Made by a program: the position numbers and the translations under genes
Part shown: positions 9,193 to 17,940 of the stretch, one piece after another
How positions within the stretch are numbered: position 1 is the stretch's first letter
Layout of the letters: each line of letters begins with the position of its first letter
NCBI GenBank assembly: GCA_001769275.1
Contig: MEOQ01000005.1
Coordinates: forward strand, 62,001-126,000
Reading direction: 5' to 3'
Origin: Bacteroidetes bacterium GWF2_43_63
Lineage (GTDB): Bacteria > Bacteroidota > Bacteroidia > Bacteroidales > DTU049
Length of the DNA stretch: 64,000 nucleotides
The notes under the pieces: generated by a model
The model's input: only the letters and a program-made list of their open reading frames with translations
Told to the model about the DNA's origin: nothing
Databases searched by the model: none

Positions 9193-10095
9193 TTAAAGAA
9201 TTGGGGCGGAGGTCCTTGACTTTTGTTTCATGTTGAAACCAAGCACCAGCTCGTGCGTTCCATTGTTGATACTGGTGAGTTTGCTCAGCGTGTAATCAAA
9301 GGCGTAACCGATTGACAAATTGTTGAAATTCATTCCGATCATTAAAACAGCCGCATCCTGTGTCCGGTACGAAAGGCCACACCAGTAGTCCTTGTTGAAA
9401 ATGGCTCTGGCATTGATGTCTAACTGCACAGGCATAGGCCCGTTTTTCTTAATCAGTGCCGATGGTTCCAGATCTGTATTCTCACTTATTTTGAAACGAT
9501 ATCCTCCAAGCAAATAAAAATGTGGAATCTGTTTTCGGAGGTCATTGTTCAAATTCAGAGGATACTGGATGAGTTGTGTTGCCGAAAATCCAGCAAACAA
9601 CCGCTCATTGTGCACATACATTCCAAAATCGGCATCAGGAATAATGACAGATTCGGTTTCTCCGTTAATCACAACATCATTCGGGTTGATGATATTCAGA
9701 TTGCTTTCGTCAACGGTAAGCTGGTAGCAGGAAAGCGCGAGTCCGAAAGCAAATTTTGTTTTCGAACCGGGATTCACTGTGAAGGCAAACGCCCCGCGTA
9801 TTCCCGATTTACTAAGTGGTCCGTACTGGTCATGAATTATTACACCGCCAACACCCATTCTGCTTGCCTGCCCTATGCTGCTGTGCATGCTCAGAACCTG
9901 AGTCATGGGTCCGTCTTTAATTCCTGTCCATTGACGCCTGATCCCAAATCTGAACGGAATATAATCGTTGCTGCCAGCTACAGCTGGATTCAACACAAAT
10001 GAGTTGAAGGTGTACTGGCTGTGCATTGGCTCCTGCTGCGCTGTTGATGCAACGGACAGAAGAAGAATAATTGAAACAAATATTATTTTTTTCAT
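9193..10095 (-). CDS. PorP/SprF family type IX secretion membrane protein
   Basis: A 300-residue outer-membrane beta-barrel protein. After a signal peptide (to about residue 19) it shows the family signature QYTFNSFVLNPAVAG (residues 27-41) and a C-terminal strand series ending in ELVLGFNMK. SprF-type proteins are needed for export or surface anchoring of partner proteins with a gliding-motility-associated (type B) C-terminal domain. The gene starts 4 bases after the stop of just such a partner (10100-13210), a layout repeated many times in Bacteroidota genomes, so these two are almost certainly a secretion pair in one operon that ends at the terminator at 9093-9126. Confidence 0.92.
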   Translation of the reverse strand: MKKIIFVSIILLLSVASTAQQEPMHSQYTFNSFVLNPAVAGSNDYIPFRFGIRRQWTGIKDGPMTQVLSMHSSIGQASRMGVGGVIIHDQYGPLSKSGIRGAFAFTVNPGSKTKFAFGLALSCYQLTVDESNLNIINPNDVVINGETESVIIPDADFGMYVHNERLFAGFSATQLIQYPLNLNNDLRKQIPHFYLLGGYRFKISENTDLEPSALIKKNGPMPVQLDINARAIFNKDYWCGLSYRTQDAAVLMIGMNFNNLSIGYAFDYTLSKLTSINNGTHELVLGFNMKQKSRTSAPIL

Positions 10096-10099
10096 GGCA

Positions 10100-13000
10100 T
10101 TAGTCTTTAATAATAGTTACAATTCCGTTGTATGTTTGCTGACCGTTCATCAGATCGAGCATATAGATGAAGGAGTTTGTTGTGAGTTCGGTATCGTTGA
10201 CTTTGCCGTCCCATTGCGCATCAGAATCATTGTATGCAACGCCTGTTCCCTCAAATTCAAACACCAGTTGACCCCAGCGGTTGAATATCTGAATCCGGAT
10301 GTTTTCAAAGTTTTCAATTCCTTCGATCTGCCATGTGTCATTGACTCCATCTGCATTTGGTGAAAATGCATCCGGAATATTCAGACAAACATCGTTAATG
10401 AAACTGACTGAATATGTCTTCGTTTCTTCACACCCATGTGTGTCGGTTACAGTCACTGCATATTCACCTGATGCAAGATTATCTGCCGTCGCTGCAAATA
10501 TGCCACTGCTCCAGCTATAGGTGTAAGGTGCCGTACCGCCGTTTACTATAAGCCCGATGCTGCCATCGGTCGATTCAGGGCAATAGGCATCGGCTATTGT
10601 TTCAGAAACTAATATTGAATCAGGTTGTGTAAGAAGTACAGTAGTAACTGTATCACATCCATGTGCGTCGGTTAGTGTGACTGAATAAACGCCTGCGTTG
10701 AGACTGCTGATGGATGCTGTGGTTTCGCTGCTGCTCCATAAATATGAATAGGGCTGAGTGCCTCCGCTTGCCGCAACACTGGCGAATCCTGTAAAATCAT
10801 TAAAACATGTGAGGTCTGTGAAAGATGTAATAAAAGAAATTTTCTGTGGTTCAACGATCGTAATAGATGCGATATCGGTGCAACCAGAAATGTCTGTGAC
10901 CGTTACAACGTATGTGCCTGCGCCCAGCCCTGCCAGATCTGGAGCTGTTTCCAGCGGGTCGTGACTCCAATCGTAGCTGATTGCACCAGTTCCACCGGTT
11001 ATCGAAAGATCAATACTGCCGCTGCCATCGCCGAAGCAATCAGGATTAACGGCAACATATGATAGTGAAGGACCTGCAACAAAAGAAGTATTGCCAACTG
11101 TAATGGAGCATCCATTGTCATCGGCAATCGCGAGTGAATATGAATCACCGCTACCGAGGCCAGATACAGATACGCTGCCTCCGCTGACAATAAGCGTTGT
11201 ATCGGAAAGAGTACCTGCACCGGAAAGACTGATCTGATATTCGGTTCCGGCAATCAGTTCCGGCGAGCCGCCGCTGATGGTAATTGTGGAGGTCCCATTA
11301 CTGCAGTCTTCATCGTAGGCAGCTGTCAATTGATTGAGATAGGTAAATTTCATAGGCGTCCCCAAATCGAAACAATCATCGCTGTCAGTATCCCATCCAC
11401 GGGAATCATCCAAGCCGCCATTAGCGATATTCAGCTGGTCATCGAGGGTGAAAGGAACAATCCAGAAATACGGATTTGAGGTGCCAATAGCTGTAAACAC
11501 AGGTGATGCTGGCCCGGATGAATTCAAATCACTGATGTCTTCGTGGTAATCAATCAGGCCTGAAAACCCTGCATCGAGCGCCGGATCAATACTTACAGGA
11601 GCAGCGGTGTAAAATCCATATCCCAGACCGGTTGGATCAATGCCTGCTGCGGGGGGCAAAGTGAAATTGTTGTCGGAAACAATATCCAGATCATCACCGA
11701 AACATAGAACGTATTCATTGGAAGCATTGGTAACATCGACGCTGTTGATAAAGACTTTTACTGTGCCGGCATTGGCGCCGCAGGCTGCTGTCGTTGCGCT
11801 GCAGGTAATGTTGTCCGAAGTGTAGCAGGAGCCGCCGGTGGGTGTTACCGTCATGTTTACATTGTCGCCAGGGCTGAGCGTGTTTACTGTATAACTTGTT
11901 CCGGTTGTCGCATCATTGTTGGCCGATCCGCCGTTAATGGTGTAAGAAATATTGTATCCCGTGGCACCCGCTGCGACCGTCCATGTAAACTGAACGCTGT
12001 TGGTCGTGGATGTACCGCAACTCAGATTAATGGGTGCTGAGGAAGTAACATTAATGGTAACCGTATCGGTAACAGCACCGCAGAAACTACTGGTTGAAGT
12101 CCATACAAAAACATTGTTTCCTGTGCTGAGTCCGCTAACGTAAGTATCAGGGGCTGTATTGTCAAGGAAATTTCCTGATCCGGAAAAAACAGTCCATAGG
12201 CCAGCGGTCATGGGTGAGTTGGCGGCGAGTGTTGTGAATGTATCGCAAACCGCCTGGTTTGGTCCGGCATCCACGATATTGACGCCTGTGTTAACCGCAA
12301 TGGTGTAGTCGCAGTTATCACCGGCGTAACCGTCAATCATCATGTAATACACTTCGCCGGGAGTAAGCGAAGAAGCAGTGAGTGAGAAAGTTCCCGTTTG
12401 ACCTGCATCGGTAAGCGCACAGGGCGATTTAAGCGCAAATAAGTGTGTTGTTGGGTTGTACGAAAATACTCCAGCTTGAATTCCAGACATGCAGGAACCG
12501 CCCGAAACAGTGAAATCGAAAATGGCGGAAGTGGCCATGGCTTCAAATTTTAGCCAGGAGTTATTTTCAATGGTTGCGCCGAAAATGCCGTCGTCAGGGG
12601 TTGGACAAACGCCACCGCCGATAAGGTTGAATGGGGTGTCTTCGCCATAATACGCGGCCGTTGTTCCACAATAATTGGCAATATTACAGACGGGGGTAGC
12701 TTGTCCGAAAATATCGGCTGCCGGTGGATTGCTGGCGCAGGTGGGCGGGGCTCCGCATGAAATCACTGCCGACCAGCCTGCATCGGTACCTGCAGAATTT
12801 GATTTCCAGACAACAGTTACACAGGTGCTGACCGTGTTTATTTTTAACTGCGAACTGTACCCGGTCTGGGTGTTGTCGTCGAGGTAGGTGAGTATTGCAA
12901 TGGGAGTTCCTGTGGCTGCTGTTCCGTCATAAAAGAAGAGCGTGTCGTCAGGGACATCTATGTCGAATGAACCGGATGTTGAAAAATCAAACATCAGCGG

Positions 13001-13210
13001 TTGCCCCGATGAAGAACAAAATGTGACGGTGTAGTTTTCGTTGTTGCCGTAACTACCGGCTCCGCCTCCATCGGTAAAAGTGCCGGAACAGGTGTTTACG
13101 GTTTGTCCGTTGTATGTGGCCATGTTATAAGTCTGACCTGACAAACCGCCTGCAAAAACACAAATGAAAATGGCCGGAAGAAATCCCCTTAAAAAGTAAA
13201 ATCGATTCAT
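10100..13210 (-). CDS. SprB-repeat protein with gliding-motility C-terminal domain
   Basis: A 1036-residue surface protein. Signal peptide (to about residue 25), then a CUB-like domain (about 35-150), further beta-sandwich modules including a fibronectin III-like unit (about 400-470), then at least three SprB/CHU-type repeats (about 720-960) with the pattern GGTxPYSYxWSxxxxT...GxYxVTVTDxxGC. The final ~95 residues form the gliding-motility-associated C-terminal domain: IPDAFSPNADGVNDTW, IFNRWGQLVF, WDGK and IVTIIKD. This type B signal directs T9SS export with the help of a PorP/SprF protein, here encoded 4 bases downstream. Likely an adhesin; it is far shorter than SprB itself, so a direct motility role is not implied. 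Confidence 0.9.
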   Translation of the reverse strand: MNRFYFLRGFLPAIFICVFAGGLSGQTYNMATYNGQTVNTCSGTFTDGGGAGSYGNNENYTVTFCSSSGQPLMFDFSTSGSFDIDVPDDTLFFYDGTAATGTPIAILTYLDDNTQTGYSSQLKINTVSTCVTVVWKSNSAGTDAGWSAVISCGAPPTCASNPPAADIFGQATPVCNIANYCGTTAAYYGEDTPFNLIGGGVCPTPDDGIFGATIENNSWLKFEAMATSAIFDFTVSGGSCMSGIQAGVFSYNPTTHLFALKSPCALTDAGQTGTFSLTASSLTPGEVYYMMIDGYAGDNCDYTIAVNTGVNIVDAGPNQAVCDTFTTLAANSPMTAGLWTVFSGSGNFLDNTAPDTYVSGLSTGNNVFVWTSTSSFCGAVTDTVTINVTSSAPINLSCGTSTTNSVQFTWTVAAGATGYNISYTINGGSANNDATTGTSYTVNTLSPGDNVNMTVTPTGGSCYTSDNITCSATTAACGANAGTVKVFINSVDVTNASNEYVLCFGDDLDIVSDNNFTLPPAAGIDPTGLGYGFYTAAPVSIDPALDAGFSGLIDYHEDISDLNSSGPASPVFTAIGTSNPYFWIVPFTLDDQLNIANGGLDDSRGWDTDSDDCFDLGTPMKFTYLNQLTAAYDEDCSNGTSTITISGGSPELIAGTEYQISLSGAGTLSDTTLIVSGGSVSVSGLGSGDSYSLAIADDNGCSITVGNTSFVAGPSLSYVAVNPDCFGDGSGSIDLSITGGTGAISYDWSHDPLETAPDLAGLGAGTYVVTVTDISGCTDIASITIVEPQKISFITSFTDLTCFNDFTGFASVAASGGTQPYSYLWSSSETTASISSLNAGVYSVTLTDAHGCDTVTTVLLTQPDSILVSETIADAYCPESTDGSIGLIVNGGTAPYTYSWSSGIFAATADNLASGEYAVTVTDTHGCEETKTYSVSFINDVCLNIPDAFSPNADGVNDTWQIEGIENFENIRIQIFNRWGQLVFEFEGTGVAYNDSDAQWDGKVNDTELTTNSFIYMLDLMNGQQTYNGIVTIIKD

Positions 13211-13346
13211 TGGAAAAATAATTTGACGCTAAGATATAACGCTCAAAGCGCGAATTTTTTTCACGGGGACAAGGGGCATGTTTTTGTGGTCATCTGCACG
13301 CTTAGTGGGCAAACGGTAAAGGATAAACAAGCACTGAATGAACGAT

Positions 13347-15095
13347 TTAACTGCGTTTTCTGATTTGATCGATCATCGACCGGGGGAAGGTACGTGAAAC
13401 CGGAATTTCGAAATCAAGTCCGTTTAAATGGAGCCGGAATCCCTGCGCATTGCCCGATACATGGTGAATATTCGATATGTTGATTATGTATGATTTATGA
13501 CAGCGCACCATCTCATCATTGCCAGCCAGTTGTTCCTCGGCCATTTTCATTGTGGACCGGAACAGTTCCTTTTTAACCATGGAATTCACGAAATAATACA
13601 GCGCTACATAATTGTCAGCAGCCTCAATGCAAAGAATATCCTTCAGTGGTATGCTGACTGCCGCATCCTTCCCTTCAAAACGAAATGCAATGATTTTTTC
13701 GCTGGCTGCCGGATGGATTTCCTGGATCTGCTTTGTATAATCGGCTGCCCGGGTCAGATGTTTTTTCATCAGGATCCGTTCTGCAACAAAAATTCCAATA
13801 AAAAGAAACGGAACAGAATAAATGATGACATCGCGGAAACTATGCAAAAACACTTGCCAGCTGAGCGGAAGATAAAACAGGGATATAATGAACGCGATCA
13901 CCAACAGCCCGCCAAAGGCCGCCAGGCTTATCTGAACAATGCTTCTGGTGTCGGAAGCCACCCGTCGCAGGTTGAACACAGAAAGAACAATGATCATAAT
14001 GATGGTAATGAGCAGGAAAATCCGGCTTCTACGTTCAGCATCCGCCATTCTTGATTCTATGTCATTCAGGTTTTTCAAATACTGGATTTCCTCCTGCTTT
14101 TTTTCAACCTGAAAACGGGTTTCGAGTTCGGCAACTTTCCCCTTTATCTCAATACCCGCGATGGTATCTTTCATATTCACATGAAGAAGCAGGAACCGAT
14201 AAGCTTCATCATTTTGCCCCATGGCATGATAAGCAGCTGACATGTCTTTGTACATCATCATCTGCTCATTTTTCATTCTGGCACTGGTTGCATAATAAAT
14301 ACCGGAGTCAAGCGACAGAACAGCGTTTTTGAAATCCTTCCGGGCCAGGTGGAGTTTGCCAAATTCATGAAAAACGAGCGATAACCCTGAGTGGTCATTC
14401 ATTTCACGTGCAACCCGCAGCGCTCGTTCCAGATTGTGAAGGGCACTGTCGAATCTTCCAAGCCGGGTTTCCACTCCGGCAATGCCATAGAGGGCAAACA
14501 GAATCCCTTCGTTGTTTTTAATCTGTTCTTCAATAAGCAGAGAGTTGTAATAAAATGTCAGCGCCCGGTCAAGACTGTCAACCGATTCATGCAGCGCGCC
14601 AATGTTATAAAGACGTATTGAAATCTGGGGATTGTTGTCGAGTTCTTCTTCAAGATTGAGCGACAGGTTGTAATAATGAAGCGCTTTTTCGAAATTATTC
14701 TGCGCCTGATAAATATTGCCGATGTTGTTCAGACAACTTGAAATCTTCACGTTGTTTTTTTCTGCTTCAGCAATACGGAGTGCCTGAAAATAGGCGTCAG
14801 CAGATTTATCAAAAGCGCCGATTTTTTTATAAACCATTCCGCTGAGCAGCAGCGCGTTCATTTGTCCTTCAGCATATCCGTTTTTCAGGCTTGATTCAAG
14901 GGCCATCTGTGAAAGATCCAAAGATTTGGCGGGATCGGAATTCAGAATATGAAAAGCACTGTCATTCAGAATATCAATCCGGGATATTATTTCATTTTCA
15001 GGCTTGGCATCCGGCTTTTCCTGTGCCGGTGCGACCTGAACTGTAAACAGCAGGAGTGCTGTCAGAATCGTTATGAAAGATTTGGGCTGAAGCAT
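13347..15095 (-). CDS. TPR protein with membrane-anchored LytTR DNA-binding domain
   Basis: A 582-residue regulator. Order: signal peptide (to about 25), tetratricopeptide repeats (about 50-325, e.g. NIGNIYQAQNNFEKALHYYN), a coiled coil (about 320-350), three transmembrane helices (about 356-374, 389-408, 421-440) and a C-terminal LytTR DNA-binding domain (about 470-582; motifs IEAADNY, RCHKSYIIN, PVSRTF). The architecture implies an extracytoplasmic TPR sensor joined to a membrane-tethered transcription regulator, without a histidine kinase. Such LytTR-TPR proteins recur in Bacteroidota. Targets are unknown. The YqeY-like gene lies upstream with its stop at 15107, 11 bases before this start, so the two may be cotranscribed. 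Confidence 0.88.
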   Translation of the reverse strand: MLQPKSFITILTALLLFTVQVAPAQEKPDAKPENEIISRIDILNDSAFHILNSDPAKSLDLSQMALESSLKNGYAEGQMNALLLSGMVYKKIGAFDKSADAYFQALRIAEAEKNNVKISSCLNNIGNIYQAQNNFEKALHYYNLSLNLEEELDNNPQISIRLYNIGALHESVDSLDRALTFYYNSLLIEEQIKNNEGILFALYGIAGVETRLGRFDSALHNLERALRVAREMNDHSGLSLVFHEFGKLHLARKDFKNAVLSLDSGIYYATSARMKNEQMMMYKDMSAAYHAMGQNDEAYRFLLLHVNMKDTIAGIEIKGKVAELETRFQVEKKQEEIQYLKNLNDIESRMADAERRSRIFLLITIIMIIVLSVFNLRRVASDTRSIVQISLAAFGGLLVIAFIISLFYLPLSWQVFLHSFRDVIIYSVPFLFIGIFVAERILMKKHLTRAADYTKQIQEIHPAASEKIIAFRFEGKDAAVSIPLKDILCIEAADNYVALYYFVNSMVKKELFRSTMKMAEEQLAGNDEMVRCHKSYIINISNIHHVSGNAQGFRLHLNGLDFEIPVSRTFPRSMIDQIRKRS

Positions 15096-15106
15096 TTGTA
15101 TGTAAA

Positions 15107-15556
15107 TCAGGCTGGCAGCAATTCTTTCACCAATCGCGACACTAAACTATTATCAGCTTTTCCAGCCAATTGTTTTGTAGCCATTCCCATAACCTTACCC
15201 ATGTCCCTGATGCTGCTGGCGCCGGTTTGAACAATAACTTCCTGAATGATTTTTTTCACTTCTTCTTCGCTCATTTGCGCCGGAAGATAGGTTTCAATCA
15301 CATTGGCCTGATTGACTTCAACCTCATACAGATCCATACGATTCTGAGTTTTGTAAATCTCAGCCGATTCCCTGCGTTGTTTCACAAGCTTCTGCAGAAT
15401 TTTCAGTTCGTCATCTTCTGTGATTTCTTTTCCGCCTTCGGCTGTATTGGCCACAAGTAATGCAGCTTTGACACCACGTAATGCTTCAAGTTTTTCCATT
15501 TCGCGCGCCTTCATGGCGGCCATAATGTCGGTGCTTATTTTTTCGAGTAAACTCAT
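15107..15556 (-). CDS. GatB/YqeY domain-containing protein
   Basis: A 149-residue soluble protein of the YqeY family, which resembles the C-terminal tRNA-binding helical domain of GatB but stands alone; its cellular role is unproven. The usual features are present: EKISTDIMAAMKAREMEKL at the N-terminus, LRGVKAAL, and the C-terminal segment with IRDMGKVMG and GKADNSLVSRLVKELL. The open frame continues to an ATG at 15598, but the ATG at 15556 matches the family start (MSLLEKI) and is chosen. The downstream LytTR gene begins 11 bases after the stop. Confidence 0.92.
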   Translation of the reverse strand: MSLLEKISTDIMAAMKAREMEKLEALRGVKAALLVANTAEGGKEITEDDELKILQKLVKQRRESAEIYKTQNRMDLYEVEVNQANVIETYLPAQMSEEEVKKIIQEVIVQTGASSIRDMGKVMGMATKQLAGKADNSLVSRLVKELLPA

Positions 15557-15984
15557 GATTGTTTTGTTTTTTACAAAAATACGAAAATCCGGATTCATGT
15601 GATGCTCCTATTCTGATAACGCCCCGGCCGACGTATTAAATTCCAAATAATGCAATGGGAATCGCAGTTTATTCGCGCATTATATCACTTTCGCAATGTG
15701 CTCCCTTCGTCAGGCTCAGGGCAGCGCATGAGCTCTCACCGCCGGTGCTCGGTTCACAAAGTCTCACAAAGTTCAGCACCAAGTCGCACAAAGTAATATA
15801 TGAGCAAAAGCCGTTTGAAAAACACAAAGTAGTTGTGCTCATCAATTGCAGCAAATTGAACTATGCAAGCTCGCTTGCAGATTAATTTTGCTGCAATTGA
15901 TTACGGCTTTTGCCTCGTTAAATCTACTCTGTGTTACTCCGTGTGTACTCTGTTAAACTCTTTGTCACAAGAAAATGTTTTCAC
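15557..15984. other. intergenic region with nested palindromes
   Basis: No credible gene in these 428 bases. The left part contains repeated CACAAAGT words (15756-15800), and 15804-15913 holds a three-level inverted repeat listed separately. The right part (15915-15975) is low-complexity CTCTGT/GTTACTC sequence of the kind seen in decayed intergenic DNA. Confidence 0.5.
15804..15913. repeat. three-level nested inverted repeat
   Basis: Outer arms GCAAAAGCCG (15804-15813) and CGGCTTTTGC (15904-15913); middle arms ATCAATTGCAGCAAA (15841-15855) and TTTGCTGCAATTGAT (15887-15901); central hairpin TGCAAGC-TC-GCTTGCA (15864-15879). All three pairs are exact complements. The left spacer between outer and middle arms (27 bases) is much longer than the right one (2 bases). 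It may be a MITE-like element remnant or a structured RNA; no function is known. Confidence 0.7.
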
Positions 15985-17349
15985 TCACTCTGGTGTCATT
16001 GCAATTTCACCATGTTTGCGCAATTTATTTCTGTAATAAAACAAAATGAAAGCGGTAGTGATCGTGGCTATAAGATCTGAGGCTGGCAAAGCTATCCACA
16101 CGCCGTCGAGATCAAAAAATCCGGGAAGTATTAAAAGCAACGGAATTAAAAATATCACCTGACGCGAAAGACTGAGAAAAATGGCAATTTTTGCTTTTCC
16201 GATGTACTGAAAAAAACTTGAAACCACCACCTGAAAACCAACAACAAAGAAAACAATCATGGTTATTCGCATGCCGTGAACAGTAGTGGCAATCATGGTT
16301 TCATCGGTGGTAAATGCCCGGGCTATCTGTTCGGGGAAAATCATGCTTGCCAGAAATCCAAAGATGCTGATTCCCGTTGCCCACAGAATGGTCAGTTTCA
16401 AAACATCTGTAACGCGGTTATACTGTTTGGCGCCGTAGTTAAACCCAACAATCGGTTGCATTCCCTGAGTGAGGCCAAGGACTATCATCACTGCCAGCAT
16501 GCCGATGCTGCCTATAATTCCGTAAGCGCCAATGGCATAATCCCCACCGAATCCGGTCAGCTGCAGATTGGTAATGAGTGAAACCGCACTTGCTGCAACA
16601 TGTATCATAAATGGCGATAAGCCAATGGCAAAAATATCCGATACAATTCTTTTCTTTAATCTGAAACCCGACGGTCTGAAGTGTATAAATGGCTTGCGGC
16701 TGATGAAATGCGCCAGCACCCATACCAAACCGATAAACTGTGATACCATTGTTGCAATCGCAGCTCCGCGGATGCCCCAATTGAAAACAAAAATAAACAA
16801 TGGCGCCAGAATAATATTCACGGCAATGGTAAGTAAAATTGAGACCATGGCTTTTTTCGGATATCCCGATGAACGCATAATATTATTCAGTCCGAAAAAC
16901 ATATGCGATATAACTACAGCGGATAAAATAATCTGCATGAAGTCGCGCGCAAAAGGCAATGTATTATCGCTGGCGCCGAACAAACGCAGAATATCCTCCA
17001 GAAATATCATCGACAAAACAGAAAAGGATAGGCCGATAATGATATTCAGCACCAACGCATTTCCCAGAATGCGGATGGCATCGGCTCTGCGTTTTTGTCC
17101 CATGCGGATGGAAACAAGGGCCGAAGCGCCGGCACCTACCAGCGTTCCAAAAGCGATTGCCAGATTCATTACCGGAAAAGTAAGCGCCAGACCCGAAATA
17201 GCCATTGCTCCAACACCCTGCCCAATAAAAATACGGTCGATGATATTATACAACGAACTGGCGGTTGTTGCAATAATGGCCGGCAGCGCATAGTTGAGCA
17301 ACAACTTGCCGATTTTTCCTTTTCCAAGTTCTTCGAGTTTCGGATCCAT
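15985..17349 (-). CDS. MATE family efflux transporter
   Basis: A 454-residue inner-membrane protein with about 12 hydrophobic helices in two homologous halves, the normal size and topology of multidrug and toxin extrusion transporters, which expel cationic drugs or metabolites with Na+ or H+ exchange. Family-like motifs are present: LPAIIATTASSLYNIIDRIF at the start of the first half, GQGVGAMAISGLALTFP, and QGMQPIVGFNYGA in the second half. The frame opens further to a TTG at 17379, but the ATG at 17349 begins MDPKLEELGKGKI, the usual start of this subfamily. Transcribed alone. The substrate cannot be told. Confidence 0.9.
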   Translation of the reverse strand: MDPKLEELGKGKIGKLLLNYALPAIIATTASSLYNIIDRIFIGQGVGAMAISGLALTFPVMNLAIAFGTLVGAGASALVSIRMGQKRRADAIRILGNALVLNIIIGLSFSVLSMIFLEDILRLFGASDNTLPFARDFMQIILSAVVISHMFFGLNNIMRSSGYPKKAMVSILLTIAVNIILAPLFIFVFNWGIRGAAIATMVSQFIGLVWVLAHFISRKPFIHFRPSGFRLKKRIVSDIFAIGLSPFMIHVAASAVSLITNLQLTGFGGDYAIGAYGIIGSIGMLAVMIVLGLTQGMQPIVGFNYGAKQYNRVTDVLKLTILWATGISIFGFLASMIFPEQIARAFTTDETMIATTVHGMRITMIVFFVVGFQVVVSSFFQYIGKAKIAIFLSLSRQVIFLIPLLLILPGFFDLDGVWIALPASDLIATITTAFILFYYRNKLRKHGEIAMTPE

Positions 17350-17672
17350 CCGGGCTGGATAATTTTTTGTAGCGGGCAAAGATAAGGATAAGTGGTCAGT
17401 TGTGAGTGGTCAGTTGTGAGTTTTGTAAGGCGCAACTCTAAATGCATGGGGCCTGGAGCGCGGTGAAATGTGCAATGTTTTGCGGTATTGAATTTTTTTC
17501 GGGGGAAGTTTGTATTCTTGCTTTAATGTCATTTTGTTATTAAAGAATCCTTATATGATTGTATAAATTAAAATTGCATCATAAAAAATTGAATAATAAA
17601 TACAAAAAATTAAAAATATTTGACAAAATAAATTTTATTTCATATTCTTGCAGCTTCAATTATATTACAATT
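17350..17672. other. intergenic region with leader promoter
   Basis: The left part holds a two-copy tandem repeat of AGTGGTCAGTTGTG (17391-17404, 17405-17418). The right part is very AT-rich and contains the duplicated promoter-leader that also precedes the gene at 41817. No gene is seen. Confidence 0.6.
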
Positions 17673-17687
17673 ATGAAATTCAATTTG
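17577..17687 (+). repeat. promoter-leader repeat, copy 1
   Basis: This stretch is a near-copy of 41721-41830, covering an AT-rich upstream region, the promoter, the 5' leader and the first codons (MKFN) of the gene behind it. Long runs such as ATTTCATATTCTTGCAGC are identical in both. Differences are scattered substitutions and small indels. Confidence 0.85.
17619..17650 (+). promoter_or_regulatory. promoter of leader gene, locus 1
   Basis: TTTG (17619-17622), a 20-base spacer and TATTCTTG (17643-17650), one base off TAnnTTTG. The same elements with the same 20-base spacing occur at 41763-41794. The ATG follows 22 bases after the -7 element. Confidence 0.65.
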
Positions 17688-17876
17688 CCAAAGAGTGTGG
17701 AAAATGCCCACCTGCCCGATGTGCCCTCCGAAACCGAAGTGACCGAAAATGGTTTATCTTTGGGTGAAAGCTACGGCACCCTGCTCCGCAAAATTGAAGA
17801 ACTTACCCTCTATATGCTTGAATTGAAGAAGGAAAATGAGGAGTTGAGGCAGATGATTGAAAATACTTCAAATTGA
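17673..17876 (+). CDS. miniature tail-fibre-like leader protein (internal deletion form)
   Basis: A 67-residue protein. The ATG at 17673 is chosen because its leader and first codons (MKFNLP) match the 500-residue gene at 41817 (MKFNFL); the longer frame to 17559 is antisense-like AT-rich sequence. After about 11 residues it passes directly into HLPDVPSETEV and ends in a coiled coil (LLRKIEELTLYMLELKKENE), the same order as the last ~55 residues of the 41817 product (HLPGIPAEFEV, then LLKKVEELSLYVIELQKQ). It therefore looks like the start of a tail-fibre-like gene fused to its C-terminal coiled coil, with the signal peptide and head missing. Without a signal peptide it would stay in the cytoplasm. 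It may be a remnant or a functional mini-form. Confidence 0.6.
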   Translation: MKFNLPKSVENAHLPDVPSETEVTENGLSLGESYGTLLRKIEELTLYMLELKKENEELRQMIENTSN

Positions 17877-17879
17877 TAA

Positions 17880-17940
17880 CAACCATTGACAGTTAACCGT
17901 TAACCAATAACCATTAACTGTTCACCAAATCCCAACCCCA
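17880..17940. repeat. TTAACC-rich inverted and direct repeats
   Basis: Short direct repeats of TTAACC / ATAACC lie between arms ACAGTTAA (17889-17896) and TTAACTGT (17914-17921). The stretch fills the gap between the miniature leader gene and the next lipoprotein gene. Confidence 0.45.

Noticed and set aside
10100-13210. Possible assignment as SprB gliding adhesin
   Set aside because: It has SprB-type repeats and the right C-terminal domain but is several times shorter than SprB; only the domain types can be claimed.
16568-17293. Open frame of 241 codons on the plus strand opposite the MATE gene
   Set aside because: It is wholly antisense to a clear transporter gene and has no domain or promoter of its own.
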